From Rivularia sp. MS3 (GTDB lineage Bacteria > Cyanobacteriota > Cyanobacteriia > Cyanobacteriales > Nostocaceae), in contig JAHCMI010000030.1 of NCBI GenBank assembly GCA_019192545.1, positions 1-64,000 of the forward strand: DNA of 64,000 nucleotides. The letters run 5' to 3'. The stretch's first letter is position 1, and every line of letters starts with the position of its first letter. Below, piece by piece: positions 20,801 to 28,939 of this stretch. A model generated the notes under the pieces. It did no database searches and was not told the origin of the DNA. It saw only the letters and a program-made list of their open reading frames with translations. The position numbers and the translations under genes are program-made.

Positions 20801-21516
20801 CTGGTGGTGGTGTATTAGTTTACGACCTTAGCGACCCAACCGCACCAAAATTTAATCAATATATCCGTACCGAAGGAGATGTTGCTCCCGAAGGTTTGCA
20901 GTTTATCGCTGCGGCAGATAGTCCCAACGGTGAACCAATGTTAGCCGTCGTTAATGAAGTCAGCAAAACTACTACACTTTACGAAATTGCTTCTCTTAAA
21001 GCATCTGGTGATAAAGGAATCTTTACTACAGATGTGAATGGAACTACAGTAGAGCTAATTGATTTACGTGGTTTTGATAATCAAGCAACAGTAACAGTAG
21101 ATTACACCATCAGCAGAGAAGCTGACTTCAATAACGAAGTCTACTTTTATGCAGTTGATGATATTACTGGTGCTGTTGATGGTAAACAAGTTGGTGATGA
21201 AGGTTATATGGAAGCCGCTTTAAACAAATTAGTTTCTCCAGTATTTTCCACCAGCGACAATAATACAGAAAGTGGAAGCGTAGAATTTGACGCAGGTTCT
21301 ATAGTCGTTCCCGTAATTATTGCTGATGGTACTTTAACTGAAGCGCTAAGCGGTGAAGCAGAAGTGTACTTCCCTTATATCGGAGCTAACACCAATAGCG
21401 ACAACTTTGACCACATCAAAATGTTGAATAGCAACACCTTTGGTTTTGAAGATTTACCCGAAGGTGGCGACAAAGACTTCAACGATATCGTCATTAAGAT
21501 TGATAATATTGCTTAA
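17878..21516 (+). CDS. Giant phytase-like esterase in choice-of-anchor propeller, with DUF4114
   Basis: 1212 residues, acidic, with no signal peptide. Residues 1-230 and 770-1045 are two halves of a propeller like that in the upstream gene (shared PDMLTFTPDG, EPEYIAVSPDG, TYYITANEGDAR, RSDDKGAEPE). Between them, about 240-770, lies an esterase-like-activity-of-phytase domain with LSGLFYEG, VPDRGPNG, DLEGVVIADDGSFWMVDEY and RGFEAVALD. The last 170 residues are DUF4114, with FGFEDLPEGG. A secreted phosphoester hydrolase acting on organic phosphate is the likely role; the exact substrate is not known. The N-terminal 230 residues align with part of the gene at 10455, so the genes are mosaics of shared modules. 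The start ATG at 17878 has no clear Shine-Dalgarno. Confidence 0.82.
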   Translation: MDKINLNQIGTFTSEDGAEIVAHDSATQRLFVTTGDTVEIIDISDPANPTKVKDIEIGGGGSNSVAVNNGIVAVAVEADTKQDNGVVEFYNAEGILQASVTVGALPDMLTFTPDGNKVIVANEGEPNDDYDVDPNGSISIIDISAGVASATVTTAGFTGFNDRKQELIEKGVRIYGPDATVAQDLEPEYIAVSPDGSTAFVTLQENNAVAVVDIETATVTEVLPLGYKDHSKGQPTLTQYEFPSLPVLGTTATENPEDSTQTTAGQDILLGGLSGLFYEGKADNGNLKFVTVPDRGPNGNSADVDGDGAKERPFALPEYQARVVKFELNETTGVIENLSEVLLTREDGTTPITGRPNIPGVDEVPVDLFGNELGYDEFGADLEGVVIADDGSFWMVDEYRPAIYNFDSTGKLINRFVAEGTGDLADQPAGTFGTETLPAEYSSRRPNRGFEAVALDTDESILYAFIQTPLANPDRATSNGSDIIRVLGIDPTTGEPVAEYAYLLEDTAKGVRPGGRVDKIGDAIYAGDGKFYVIERDSEVGADANKFIFDTNLLGATNLLNSYLVNVNSSASGVEFDLNLQLQVNDDGNNLLNFGFSSESQLVLGLITSSLPEDIFTSVNEDGSISGSVSLDNSPELTQAIATLMATEPGETIDTSGLEFLLSNFFSEDLSENTFIENILDGVTVSRATLEQFSADELAALGVNAVNKTKVTNLPSIGYQAGDKPEGLALLDDGRLAVLNDNDFGLLDEDIPVDGTVPVNPNPTPVVLGIIEFDGGNQLDASNKDEGINIKNHPILGMYQPDAIDSFAVDGKTYYITANEGDARDYDGFSEEVRVKDLQLDPTAYPDAATLQADENLGRLKTTTEMGDTDGDGDVDQIFSYGGRSFSIWDEFGNQVFDSGDQIARILESQTPELFNADFDDDDEFKDVDGNFDFSDTSPSFGKDDRSDDKGAEPESVTVGMIDGKPYAFVGLERAGGGVLVYDLSDPTAPKFNQYIRTEGDVAPEGLQFIAAADSPNGEPMLAVVNEVSKTTTLYEIASLKASGDKGIFTTDVNGTTVELIDLRGFDNQATVTVDYTISREADFNNEVYFYAVDDITGAVDGKQVGDEGYMEAALNKLVSPVFSTSDNNTESGSVEFDAGSIVVPVIIADGTLTEALSGEAEVYFPYIGANTNSDNFDHIKMLNSNTFGFEDLPEGGDKDFNDIVIKIDNIA

Positions 21517-22076
21517 TCAGTTAGCAGTTAACAGTAAATATTTAACTGTTAAGTGTTTGCTATTTAGAGATATTTGAGGAATAAGCTTAGGTATGGTCGC
21601 AACTTGACATTTTTCTTAATGTTAAGTTGCGGCCATTTCTAACAATATCAGGTTGGTGCGTGACACTGAAAACATTATTACTACCTTAAAAATTTAATTA
21701 AGTGTCACAGCACCCTACAGCAGAAATATGCCAGTTGCGGCCATTGCTAACTAATTTTATTTTGTTTACTATTTTTTCATCATTTTTATTGCTTTTACTA
21801 TTAAGAAATATTCTTATTTACCAAATGAAATTTGTTCTTTAAAATAAATATTTTTAATATGAATTAATTACTTGTTAACTTAAAAGTTAAATAAACCTAA
21901 ATAGTGATTTAGTATATTTAAGCTTGTTAATTCTTCCTGATATGCTGCAATCGCAACTGTTTGCGTGACCTGTTAATAATTCGGGAGTAGCTGAAAATAA
22001 ATTTTTTTAGTTACTCCTATTGCTTCAGTTAACAGCTATAGCAAATTTTACAAGAGAGGAGAATCGAGTTTATTGT
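21517..22076. other. Intergenic region with dispersed repeats
   Basis: Contains GTTAACA-type heptamers just after the stop codon, one palindromic GGTGCGTGAC repeat (listed at 21653) and two copies of a TTGCGGCCATT tail (about 21627 and 21737). The rest is AT-rich leader for the gene at 22077. An AGTTAA/GTTAAC cluster at 21873-21892 is not regular enough to call a Pho box. Confidence 0.6.
21653..21719. repeat. GGTGCGTGAC palindromic repeat, GACACT/AGTGTC subtype
   Basis: Left arm TTGGTGCGTGACACT, right arm AGTGTCACAGCACCCTACA, with about 34 bases between. The same arms recur at 32445, 37873, 44283, 48614 and in the array at 60984-61535. Confidence 0.85.
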
Positions 22077-25000
22077 ATGGCTAATACTCCATTCGACACT
22101 AACGAACAGGCTCAACTGAAAGGTCTTAATGGTTATGGGGTTGACCCAATATTTACCGTCGGTGAAACTATTAATACTTACACCCCACCAGGTATTCTCG
22201 ACGGTTTGGGCGCTTACCAACTTTCTGAAGATACAGTTCGGATTTTGGCTAACCACGAGTTAGTTGCTAATGTTGGTTACGCTTATAATCTGAAAAACGG
22301 AACCTCCTTAACTGGCGCTCGTGTCAGCTACTTTGATATCGATAAGGAAAGTCGTCAAGTAGTTGGTTCTGGTTTAGCCTACGACACAATTATCAATCGT
22401 CAAGGTGAAATTGTAGACGAAGCTTCTGACCTAGAATTTGGTGGTTTGAACCGTCTATGTTCGGCTCAATACATTAGTATGCACCAATTCGGTGAAGGTA
22501 TTGGGTTAGAAGATGGTATGTTCTTCACCGGTGAAGAAACTGGTGGCGGTACTGAGTTTGTAGTTGATACTGCAACTAACACCATGTACGCGGTGCCCTG
22601 GATGGGTCGTGCTGCTTGGGAAAGCGTTACCGAACTAGATACAGGTGACGCTGAAAAAGTCGCAATTCTTATCGGTGATGACCGTGGTGGTGCGCCTTTA
22701 TTAATGTACGTTGGTACCAAAGATAGAACTGAAGGTGCTGGCTTCTTAGAGCGTAACGGTCTTGTAAATGGTAAGGTTTACGCTTGGGTTGCTGATAGTG
22801 GCGAAACCTCACCAGAAGAGTTCAATGGAACTTTTGAAAGTCGTACTGGTAGCTGGGTTGAGATTGAAATTTACGACCCCAGCCAAGCAGGTAGTGCTGT
22901 AGATTCCGATGCTGACGGTAGCATCCAAGACGAACTTGGTTACGATGCAGATGGTTTTGCTACTCAAGCTCAACAAGATAAGTTGGCTGAAGATGCAGGA
23001 GCATTCACCTTCTCTCGTCCTGAAGACGTAGCAACAAGTCCTGAAGATGGAACTGTTGCAGTAATGGCTTCTACTGGTCGTAGTAAGTTGTTCCCTTCTG
23101 ATGCCTGGGGTACTACTTACAAAATTGATGTTGATTTTAATGACATCGATTCAGGTGATATGACAGCTAAACTTGACATCCTTTACGATGGGGATGATGC
23201 AGGTGATGGACAATTTGCAGGGCCTGACTTTGGTTTGCGTAGCCCCGACAATTTGGAATGGGCTAAAGATGGTTCTATCTATCTCCAAGAAGACCGCTCA
23301 ATTGGTGATTTTGGTCAGACTTCTGGAGAAGAAGCTTCTATTTGGCGTTTAGACCCTGAGTCTGGAAAATTAACTCGCATTGGTCAAGTTGACCGTAATG
23401 CAGTTCCTGAAGGTCAGACTGACAGTGACCCGACCGATTTGGGTGATTGGGAAACTTCTGGTATTACTGACGTTTCCAGTTTGTTCGGTGAAGAGCCTGG
23501 TAATTTGTTCATCTTTGATGTTCAAGCTCACAGTCTTAGAGACGGTGTAATTGCTGATGCAAACTTGGTTCAAGGCGGTCAACTGGCATTTTTGACTAAC
23601 CCCCTCGAAGCAATCAATGAAGTTTCGGTCGATCAAACCTTTGATACAGATTCTCCCGCTCAAATGGAGGGTCTCAACGGTTATAATGTTGACCCTGTTT
23701 TTACTGTAGGTGAAAGCTTCAACACCGGTACACAGGTTTATACACCTCCCGGAATTTTAGATGGGCTAGGTGCTTACGCTTTAGATGATGATACCGTTCG
23801 CGTCTTAGCTAACCACGAGTTAAGAGCATCTCAAGGTTATGCTTACCAATTAGAAAATGGAACTTTCTTAACTGGTGCAAGAATTAGTTACTTTGACATC
23901 AACAAAGAAACCCGCGAAATCGAAGATGTTGGTTTAGCTTACGATACAATCATCAACCGTCAAGGTGAAGTTGTAGATGAAGCATCTGACTTAGAATTTG
24001 GTGCCTTAAACCGTTTATGTTCCGCTCAGTACATTAACGCTCACCAATTCGGAAACGGTGTCGGTTTAGAAAATGCTATGTTCTTCACTGGTGAAGAAAC
24101 TGGTGGTGGTACCGAATTTGTAGTTGATACTGCAACTAACACCTTGTACGCAGTGCCCTGGATGGGTCGTGCTGCTTGGGAAAGCGTTACCGAACTAGAT
24201 ACTGGAAACACCGAAAACGTTGCCATCCTTATCGGTGATGACCGTGGTGGTGCGCCTTTATTAATGTACGTTGGAACTAAGGATAGAAGTGCTGATGCTG
24301 GCTTCTTAGAGCGTAACGGTCTTACAGATGGTAAGCTCTATGTTTGGACTGCTGATAGCGGTGAAACTTCACCCGAAGAATTCAACGGTACTTTTGAAAA
24401 CCGCGCCGGTACTTGGGTAGAAATTGATTTCTATCGTCCCGATCTTGCAGGTACTGAGGGCTATGATGCTGATGGTTTTGCGACTCAAGATAAGCAAGAC
24501 GAATTAGCTGAAACTGCTGGTGCATTCACCTTCTCTCGTCCTGAAGACTTAGCAACTAGTCCCGATGACGGAACAGTTGCAGTCATGGCTTCCACTGGTC
24601 GTAGTAGCTTGTTCCCTTCCGATGTTTGGGGTACTACTTATGAAATCGATGTTGATTTCAACGACGTTGCTGCTGGTGATATTACTGCTGAATTAAACAT
24701 CCTGTATGACGGTGATGATGCAGGTGCGGGACAATTTGCAGACCCTGATTTTGGTTTGCGTAGCCCCGACAACTTAGAATGGGCTAAAGATGGTTTCATA
24801 TACCTCCAAGAAGACCGTTCCACTAGTAACTTTGGTCAAACTTCTGGAGAAGAAGCTTCCATCTGGCGTTTAGACCCTGCTTCTGGCGAGTTGTTGCGTG
24901 TATCTCAAATCAACCGCGACGCTGTTCCCGAAGGTCAAACCGACGGTGACCCTGATGATATCGGTGATTGGGAAACTTCCGGTATCATGGATGTTTCTAG

Positions 25001-27212
25001 CTTGTTTGGCGAAGAACCCGGCGATCTATTCTTGTTTGACGTTCAAGCTCACAGCATTCGCGACGGTATAATAGAAGACGCAAACTTGGTTCAAGGCGGT
25101 CAATTAGCGTTCTTAGAGAATTCCCTTGAAAACGTTAACGAACTCTCACCAGAGAACAGCTTCGATACTAGTTCTCCCGCTCAGATGAAGGGTGTTGAAG
25201 GTGCAGGTTATAGCGTTGACCCCATCTTCACAGTGGGTGAAAGCTTTAACACTGGAACACAAGTTTACACACCTCCCGGTATCTTGGATGGGCTAGGTGC
25301 TTATGCTTTGGATGATGATACCGTTCGCGTCTTAGCTAACCACGAGTTAAGAGCATCTCAAGGTTATGCTTACCAATTAGAAAACGGAACCTTCTTAACT
25401 GGTTCAAGAATTAGCTACTTCGACATCAACAAAACCACTCGCGAACTAGAAGATGTTGGTTTAGCTTACGATACAATCATTAATCGTCAAGGTGAAGTTG
25501 TAGACGAAGCATCTGACTTGGACTTCGGGGCTTTGAACCGTCTATGCTCCGCTCAATACATGGAAGCTCACCAATTCGGTGAAGGTATTGGGTTAGAAGA
25601 TGGTATGTTCTTTACCGGTGAAGAAAGCTACGGTGGTACTGAGTTTGTAGTTGATACTGCAACCAACACCATGCACGCTGTACCTTGGATGGGTCGTGCT
25701 GGTTGGGAAAGTGTTACTGAGTTAGATACCGGTAATACCGAAAATGTAGCAATCCTTATCGGTGACGATCGCGGTGGTGCGCCTTTATTAATGTACGTTG
25801 GCACCAAGGACAGAAGTGCTAATGCTAGTTTCTTAGAGCGTAACGGTCTTGCAGATGGTAAGCTTTACGCTTGGAAAGCTGATAGCGGTGAAACTTCACC
25901 TGAAGAATTCAACGGAACCTTTACAAGCCGTAATGGTAGCTGGGTTGAAATTGATATTTACGACCCCAGCCAAGCAGGTACTGCTAGCAGCCAAGACGAA
26001 TTAGGCTATGATGCTGATGGCTTTGCAACTCAGGCTCAACAAGATAAGTTAGCTGAAGATGCAGGAGCATTCAAATTCTCTCGTCCTGAAGACGTAGCAA
26101 CTTCACCTGAAGATGGAACTGTTGCAGTAATGGCTTCCACCGGTCGCGGTCGTTTGTTCCCTTCAGATGACTGGGGTACTACCTACAAAATTGATGTTGA
26201 TTTCAACAACATCGCTACTGGTGATATTACTGCTAAACTAGACATCCTTTACGATGGGGATGATGCAGGTGCTGGACAATTTGAAGGTCCTGACTTTGGT
26301 TTGCGTAGCCCTGATAACCTAGAGTGGGCTGATGATGGCTTTATTTATCTTCAAGAAGACCGTTCCACTAGTAACTTTGGTCAAACTTCTGGAGAAGAAG
26401 CTTCTATCTGGCGTTTAAATCCTCTTTCTGGCGAATTGGCTCGCGTATCTCAAATTGACCGCAGCGCAGTTCCTGAAGGTCAAACCGACGGCGATCCCGA
26501 TGATATCGGTGATTGGGAAACTTCCGGTATCACTGATGTTTCTAGCTTGTTTGGTGAAGAACCTGGTGAGTTATTTATCTTTGACGTTCAAGCTCACAGC
26601 ATCCGCGACGGTGTAATTGAAGAGCAAAACTTGGTTCAAGGTGGTCAATTAGCATTCTTAAATGTTGACACACCAATTCAATCACCTGCTGAAGAAGTCT
26701 TAAACGCAAAACCCATCACAACTACTGTAGCTGCTGACGGTACAGAAGTTGAAATGATTGACCTCACTAATTTTGCAGATGGTTCTAAAGTAACAGTAGA
26801 TTACACCATCAGCAGAGAAGCTGACTTCAATAACGAAGTTTACTTTTATGCAGTTGATGATATTACTGGTGCTGTTGATGGTGTAGCTGTTGGAGACGAA
26901 GGCTATCTACAAGCGGCTTTGAATAACTTGGTTTCTTCTGTATTATCTACAAGCGATGACAATACAGAAAACGGAACCCTTGAATTTGATGCTGGTTCCT
27001 TGATTGCACCTTTAATTATTGCCGATAGCAATTTAGAAACTGCACAAGACGGTGATGCATCTGTTTACTTCTCCTTTGCTGGAGCAAATGGTGATGGCTT
27101 TGACCATATCAAGATGTTAGATGATAACACCTTCGGCTTTGAAGATTTACCCAACGGTGGAGACCGAGACTTCAACGATATCGTTATCACAGTTAATAAC
27201 TTTACCGCGTAG
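22077..27212 (+). CDS. Giant protein with three PhoX/DUF839-like domains and DUF4114
   Basis: 1711 residues from ATG 22077, which has GAGGAG about 16 bases upstream; a TTG 57 bases earlier is also in frame, but its residues look non-coding. Three near-identical units of about 510 residues start near residues 5, 520 and 1028. Each runs from FDT..QM.G through ILANHEL, FFTGEE, VPWMGRA, ILIGDDRGGAPLLMYVGTK, FSRPEDVATSP and LRSPDNLEW to QGGQLAFL. This layout (PED, SPDNL, RGG) resembles DUF839/PhoX-type calcium-dependent phosphatase propellers, but I cannot confirm the metal ligands. DUF4114 fills about 1548-1711. It probably acts outside the cell on phosphate esters, alongside the two upstream genes. 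Long identical DNA stretches between units show recent duplication or conversion. Confidence 0.78.
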   Translation: MANTPFDTNEQAQLKGLNGYGVDPIFTVGETINTYTPPGILDGLGAYQLSEDTVRILANHELVANVGYAYNLKNGTSLTGARVSYFDIDKESRQVVGSGLAYDTIINRQGEIVDEASDLEFGGLNRLCSAQYISMHQFGEGIGLEDGMFFTGEETGGGTEFVVDTATNTMYAVPWMGRAAWESVTELDTGDAEKVAILIGDDRGGAPLLMYVGTKDRTEGAGFLERNGLVNGKVYAWVADSGETSPEEFNGTFESRTGSWVEIEIYDPSQAGSAVDSDADGSIQDELGYDADGFATQAQQDKLAEDAGAFTFSRPEDVATSPEDGTVAVMASTGRSKLFPSDAWGTTYKIDVDFNDIDSGDMTAKLDILYDGDDAGDGQFAGPDFGLRSPDNLEWAKDGSIYLQEDRSIGDFGQTSGEEASIWRLDPESGKLTRIGQVDRNAVPEGQTDSDPTDLGDWETSGITDVSSLFGEEPGNLFIFDVQAHSLRDGVIADANLVQGGQLAFLTNPLEAINEVSVDQTFDTDSPAQMEGLNGYNVDPVFTVGESFNTGTQVYTPPGILDGLGAYALDDDTVRVLANHELRASQGYAYQLENGTFLTGARISYFDINKETREIEDVGLAYDTIINRQGEVVDEASDLEFGALNRLCSAQYINAHQFGNGVGLENAMFFTGEETGGGTEFVVDTATNTLYAVPWMGRAAWESVTELDTGNTENVAILIGDDRGGAPLLMYVGTKDRSADAGFLERNGLTDGKLYVWTADSGETSPEEFNGTFENRAGTWVEIDFYRPDLAGTEGYDADGFATQDKQDELAETAGAFTFSRPEDLATSPDDGTVAVMASTGRSSLFPSDVWGTTYEIDVDFNDVAAGDITAELNILYDGDDAGAGQFADPDFGLRSPDNLEWAKDGFIYLQEDRSTSNFGQTSGEEASIWRLDPASGELLRVSQINRDAVPEGQTDGDPDDIGDWETSGIMDVSSLFGEEPGDLFLFDVQAHSIRDGIIEDANLVQGGQLAFLENSLENVNELSPENSFDTSSPAQMKGVEGAGYSVDPIFTVGESFNTGTQVYTPPGILDGLGAYALDDDTVRVLANHELRASQGYAYQLENGTFLTGSRISYFDINKTTRELEDVGLAYDTIINRQGEVVDEASDLDFGALNRLCSAQYMEAHQFGEGIGLEDGMFFTGEESYGGTEFVVDTATNTMHAVPWMGRAGWESVTELDTGNTENVAILIGDDRGGAPLLMYVGTKDRSANASFLERNGLADGKLYAWKADSGETSPEEFNGTFTSRNGSWVEIDIYDPSQAGTASSQDELGYDADGFATQAQQDKLAEDAGAFKFSRPEDVATSPEDGTVAVMASTGRGRLFPSDDWGTTYKIDVDFNNIATGDITAKLDILYDGDDAGAGQFEGPDFGLRSPDNLEWADDGFIYLQEDRSTSNFGQTSGEEASIWRLNPLSGELARVSQIDRSAVPEGQTDGDPDDIGDWETSGITDVSSLFGEEPGELFIFDVQAHSIRDGVIEEQNLVQGGQLAFLNVDTPIQSPAEEVLNAKPITTTVAADGTEVEMIDLTNFADGSKVTVDYTISREADFNNEVYFYAVDDITGAVDGVAVGDEGYLQAALNNLVSSVLSTSDDNTENGTLEFDAGSLIAPLIIADSNLETAQDGDASVYFSFAGANGDGFDHIKMLDDNTFGFEDLPNGGDRDFNDIVITVNNFTA

Positions 27213-27265
27213 TTACAGTCTAAAACCGTTGCATTGTAGTATTTAATTTTGATTAAAGTTCCCCT

Positions 27266-27295
27266 AACCGGCTTCTGTTAGAAGTCGGTTTTTTT
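27266..27295 (+). terminator. Rho-independent terminator after the PhoX-like gene
   Basis: Stem AACCGGCTTCT with AGAAGTCGGTT (one G-T wobble), loop GTT, then a run of T. A MITE-like element has inserted directly in the T run, at 27296. Confidence 0.85.
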
Positions 27296-27447
27296 GGGAG
27301 CATCCCAAATGTGTAAAAATATTATTTGTCATTGCGAGTGGAACGACGCATTCACCGAAGGTGTGGATCATCGCAACACTTTGAAATTGCTTCACCCCTT
27401 CAGATGACAATCACAATCTTAATTTTGCCTTCATTGGGATGCTCCCG
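27296..27447. mobile_element. MITE-like element, second copy of the GGGAGCATCCC family
   Basis: About 152 bp bounded by GGGAGCATCCCAA (27296-27308) and its complement (27434-27446), set in a T run on both sides. The ends match the element in the broken dehydrogenase at 6453-6626, but the interior differs: it holds an ATTGCGAGTGGAACGACGC-type repeat. There is no coding capacity. The insertion keeps the terminator stem but splits its T tract. Confidence 0.7.
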
Positions 27448-27528
27448 TTTTTTTTATGCCAATTGTTAGTTGTGAATAGTTAACTGATAATTAATAATTG
27501 TTAACAGATAATTCGGAATGATTAAAAA

Positions 27529-27562
27529 AACCGCAGAGACGCAGAGGACACAGAGAAAAGAG
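27529..27562. repeat. Dispersed repeat (CCGCAGAGACGCAGAGG type)
   Basis: A short repeat made of AACCGCAGAGACGCAGAGG followed by ACACAGAG. I recognise it as a type scattered between cyanobacterial genes. It lies ahead of the FAD monooxygenase. The rest of 27448-27623 is low-complexity GTTAACAG/TTAATAATTG sequence. Confidence 0.5.
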
Positions 27563-27623
27563 GAAGAAGAGGGAATTTAAATAATTCCGATGTAAACGGA
27601 AAAGATATTATTTATTGTTTGTT

Positions 27624-28805
27624 ATGAATTCCAAAACGAAATTGCTGGATAAAATAGCTATCATTGGTGCTGGTTTGGGAGGTTTGGCTTCTGCTGTGGC
27701 GCTGCACAAAAAAGGTTTTAATGTAGAAGTTTACGAAAAAGCCCAAGATTTTCGTCCCGTTGGTGGTGGTTTGGGTTTGCTACCCAATGGTTCCAAAATT
27801 TTGGATAAAATCTATCCAGGTATAGTTGCAGAAATTAAAAACTTAAGCTGTCACGTAAAAGAAACTGTTTTAATAAACACTCAAGGTGAAACAATTCGTA
27901 CTCGTCCGGCGAATAGATTTGAAGATAATTACGGCTATCCTTTAATAACAGTTTGGTGGTGGCGATTGCAACAAACTTTAGCATCAAAATTACCTGAAAA
28001 TATAATTCATCTCAATCATCGCTGTACTGGTTTTTCCCAGGATGATGAAGGTGTAGATATATATTTTGATAATCAAGAAGTTGGTAAAAAAACAATTCGC
28101 GCCGATTTATTAATTGGTGCTGATGGCATAAAATCTACGGTGAGAGCAAATTTAATTGCAGATGGCGAACCTCGTTTTTTAAATAGTATGTCTTGGCGGG
28201 CTGTAATTAAAAGTAACCAAGAATTATTAAATCCCGAGCAGATGGGTTTTGTTAGGGGGCACAGGGAATTTATGTACTTGCTGAATGTTGGTAACGGGGA
28301 GATAGCTTGGCTTTATCGTCACAAGTCTTCAGATTATTCCCTTTCAGCAAATAAACATGAAGCCAAATTTCGGGTTTTGGATAAAATTGCCGATTGGGGA
28401 AAACCTTTACGCTCCTTAGTAGAAGAAACTCCCTCCGAAAGGATTTTGGAAGGAGGAATTTGCGACAGATTACCCATAGATTCTTGGAGTAAAGGAAGAG
28501 TAGTTTTATTAGGTGATGCCGCCCACCCAATGGCTCCAGCAGCAGGGCAAGGAGCAAACAGCAGTTTTGAAGATGCTTGGGTACTAGCAGACTGCTTATC
28601 AAATGCATCTAGTATTAGTGAAGCTTTTGCCAATTACGAACAGCGTCGCATTCCCCGCTTAAAAATTATTCAAACTCGTAGCGCTAAAGGAGAAATGCGC
28701 TACTACGAAACCGAAAGCGAGAGATTGGAAAGAGAAAACCTTGAAGAATCACAGGAAATGAGTCTGGAGGAATATTCAAAGTGGTTAAATAATTCTCAGC
28801 TTTGA
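27624..28805 (+). CDS. FAD-dependent aromatic-ring-type monooxygenase
   Basis: 393 residues from ATG 27624; an in-frame TTG nine bases earlier is less likely. Class A flavoprotein monooxygenase of the salicylate hydroxylase / zeaxanthin epoxidase-like type. It has the dinucleotide motif IGAGLGG at about 12-18, the DG motif GADGIKSTVR in the middle, and the GD motif GDAAHPMAPAAGQGAN near 295-310. These bind FAD and NAD(P)H. The substrate could be an aromatic acid or a carotenoid-like lipid; sequence alone does not settle it. It lies alone between the repeat-rich region and an unknown gene on the same strand. No membrane segment is seen. Confidence 0.85.
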   Translation: MNSKTKLLDKIAIIGAGLGGLASAVALHKKGFNVEVYEKAQDFRPVGGGLGLLPNGSKILDKIYPGIVAEIKNLSCHVKETVLINTQGETIRTRPANRFEDNYGYPLITVWWWRLQQTLASKLPENIIHLNHRCTGFSQDDEGVDIYFDNQEVGKKTIRADLLIGADGIKSTVRANLIADGEPRFLNSMSWRAVIKSNQELLNPEQMGFVRGHREFMYLLNVGNGEIAWLYRHKSSDYSLSANKHEAKFRVLDKIADWGKPLRSLVEETPSERILEGGICDRLPIDSWSKGRVVLLGDAAHPMAPAAGQGANSSFEDAWVLADCLSNASSISEAFANYEQRRIPRLKIIQTRSAKGEMRYYETESERLERENLEESQEMSLEEYSKWLNNSQL

Positions 28806-28939
28806 GGGAGAGGGGAAAGTGGGGGAAGAAAATCATTTTAAGTAAAAATTAACCCATCAAAGTTAATCAAATGCAATACATTACTCGCTACTCGCTCTTT
28901 ACGGTAATATACTCGTAACCACGCTGCAAAATAGCTCGA

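Noticed and set aside
21873-21900. Pho box upstream of the PhoX-like gene
   Set aside because: GTTAACTT and GTTAAAT are 12 bases apart and do not fit the 8-base units with 3-base gaps of the cyanobacterial Pho box. AT-rich DNA gives such matches by chance.
27296-27447. Small RNA gene with strong end hairpins
   Set aside because: The inverted ends and T-run flanks match the insertion at 6453, so a mobile element explains it better.
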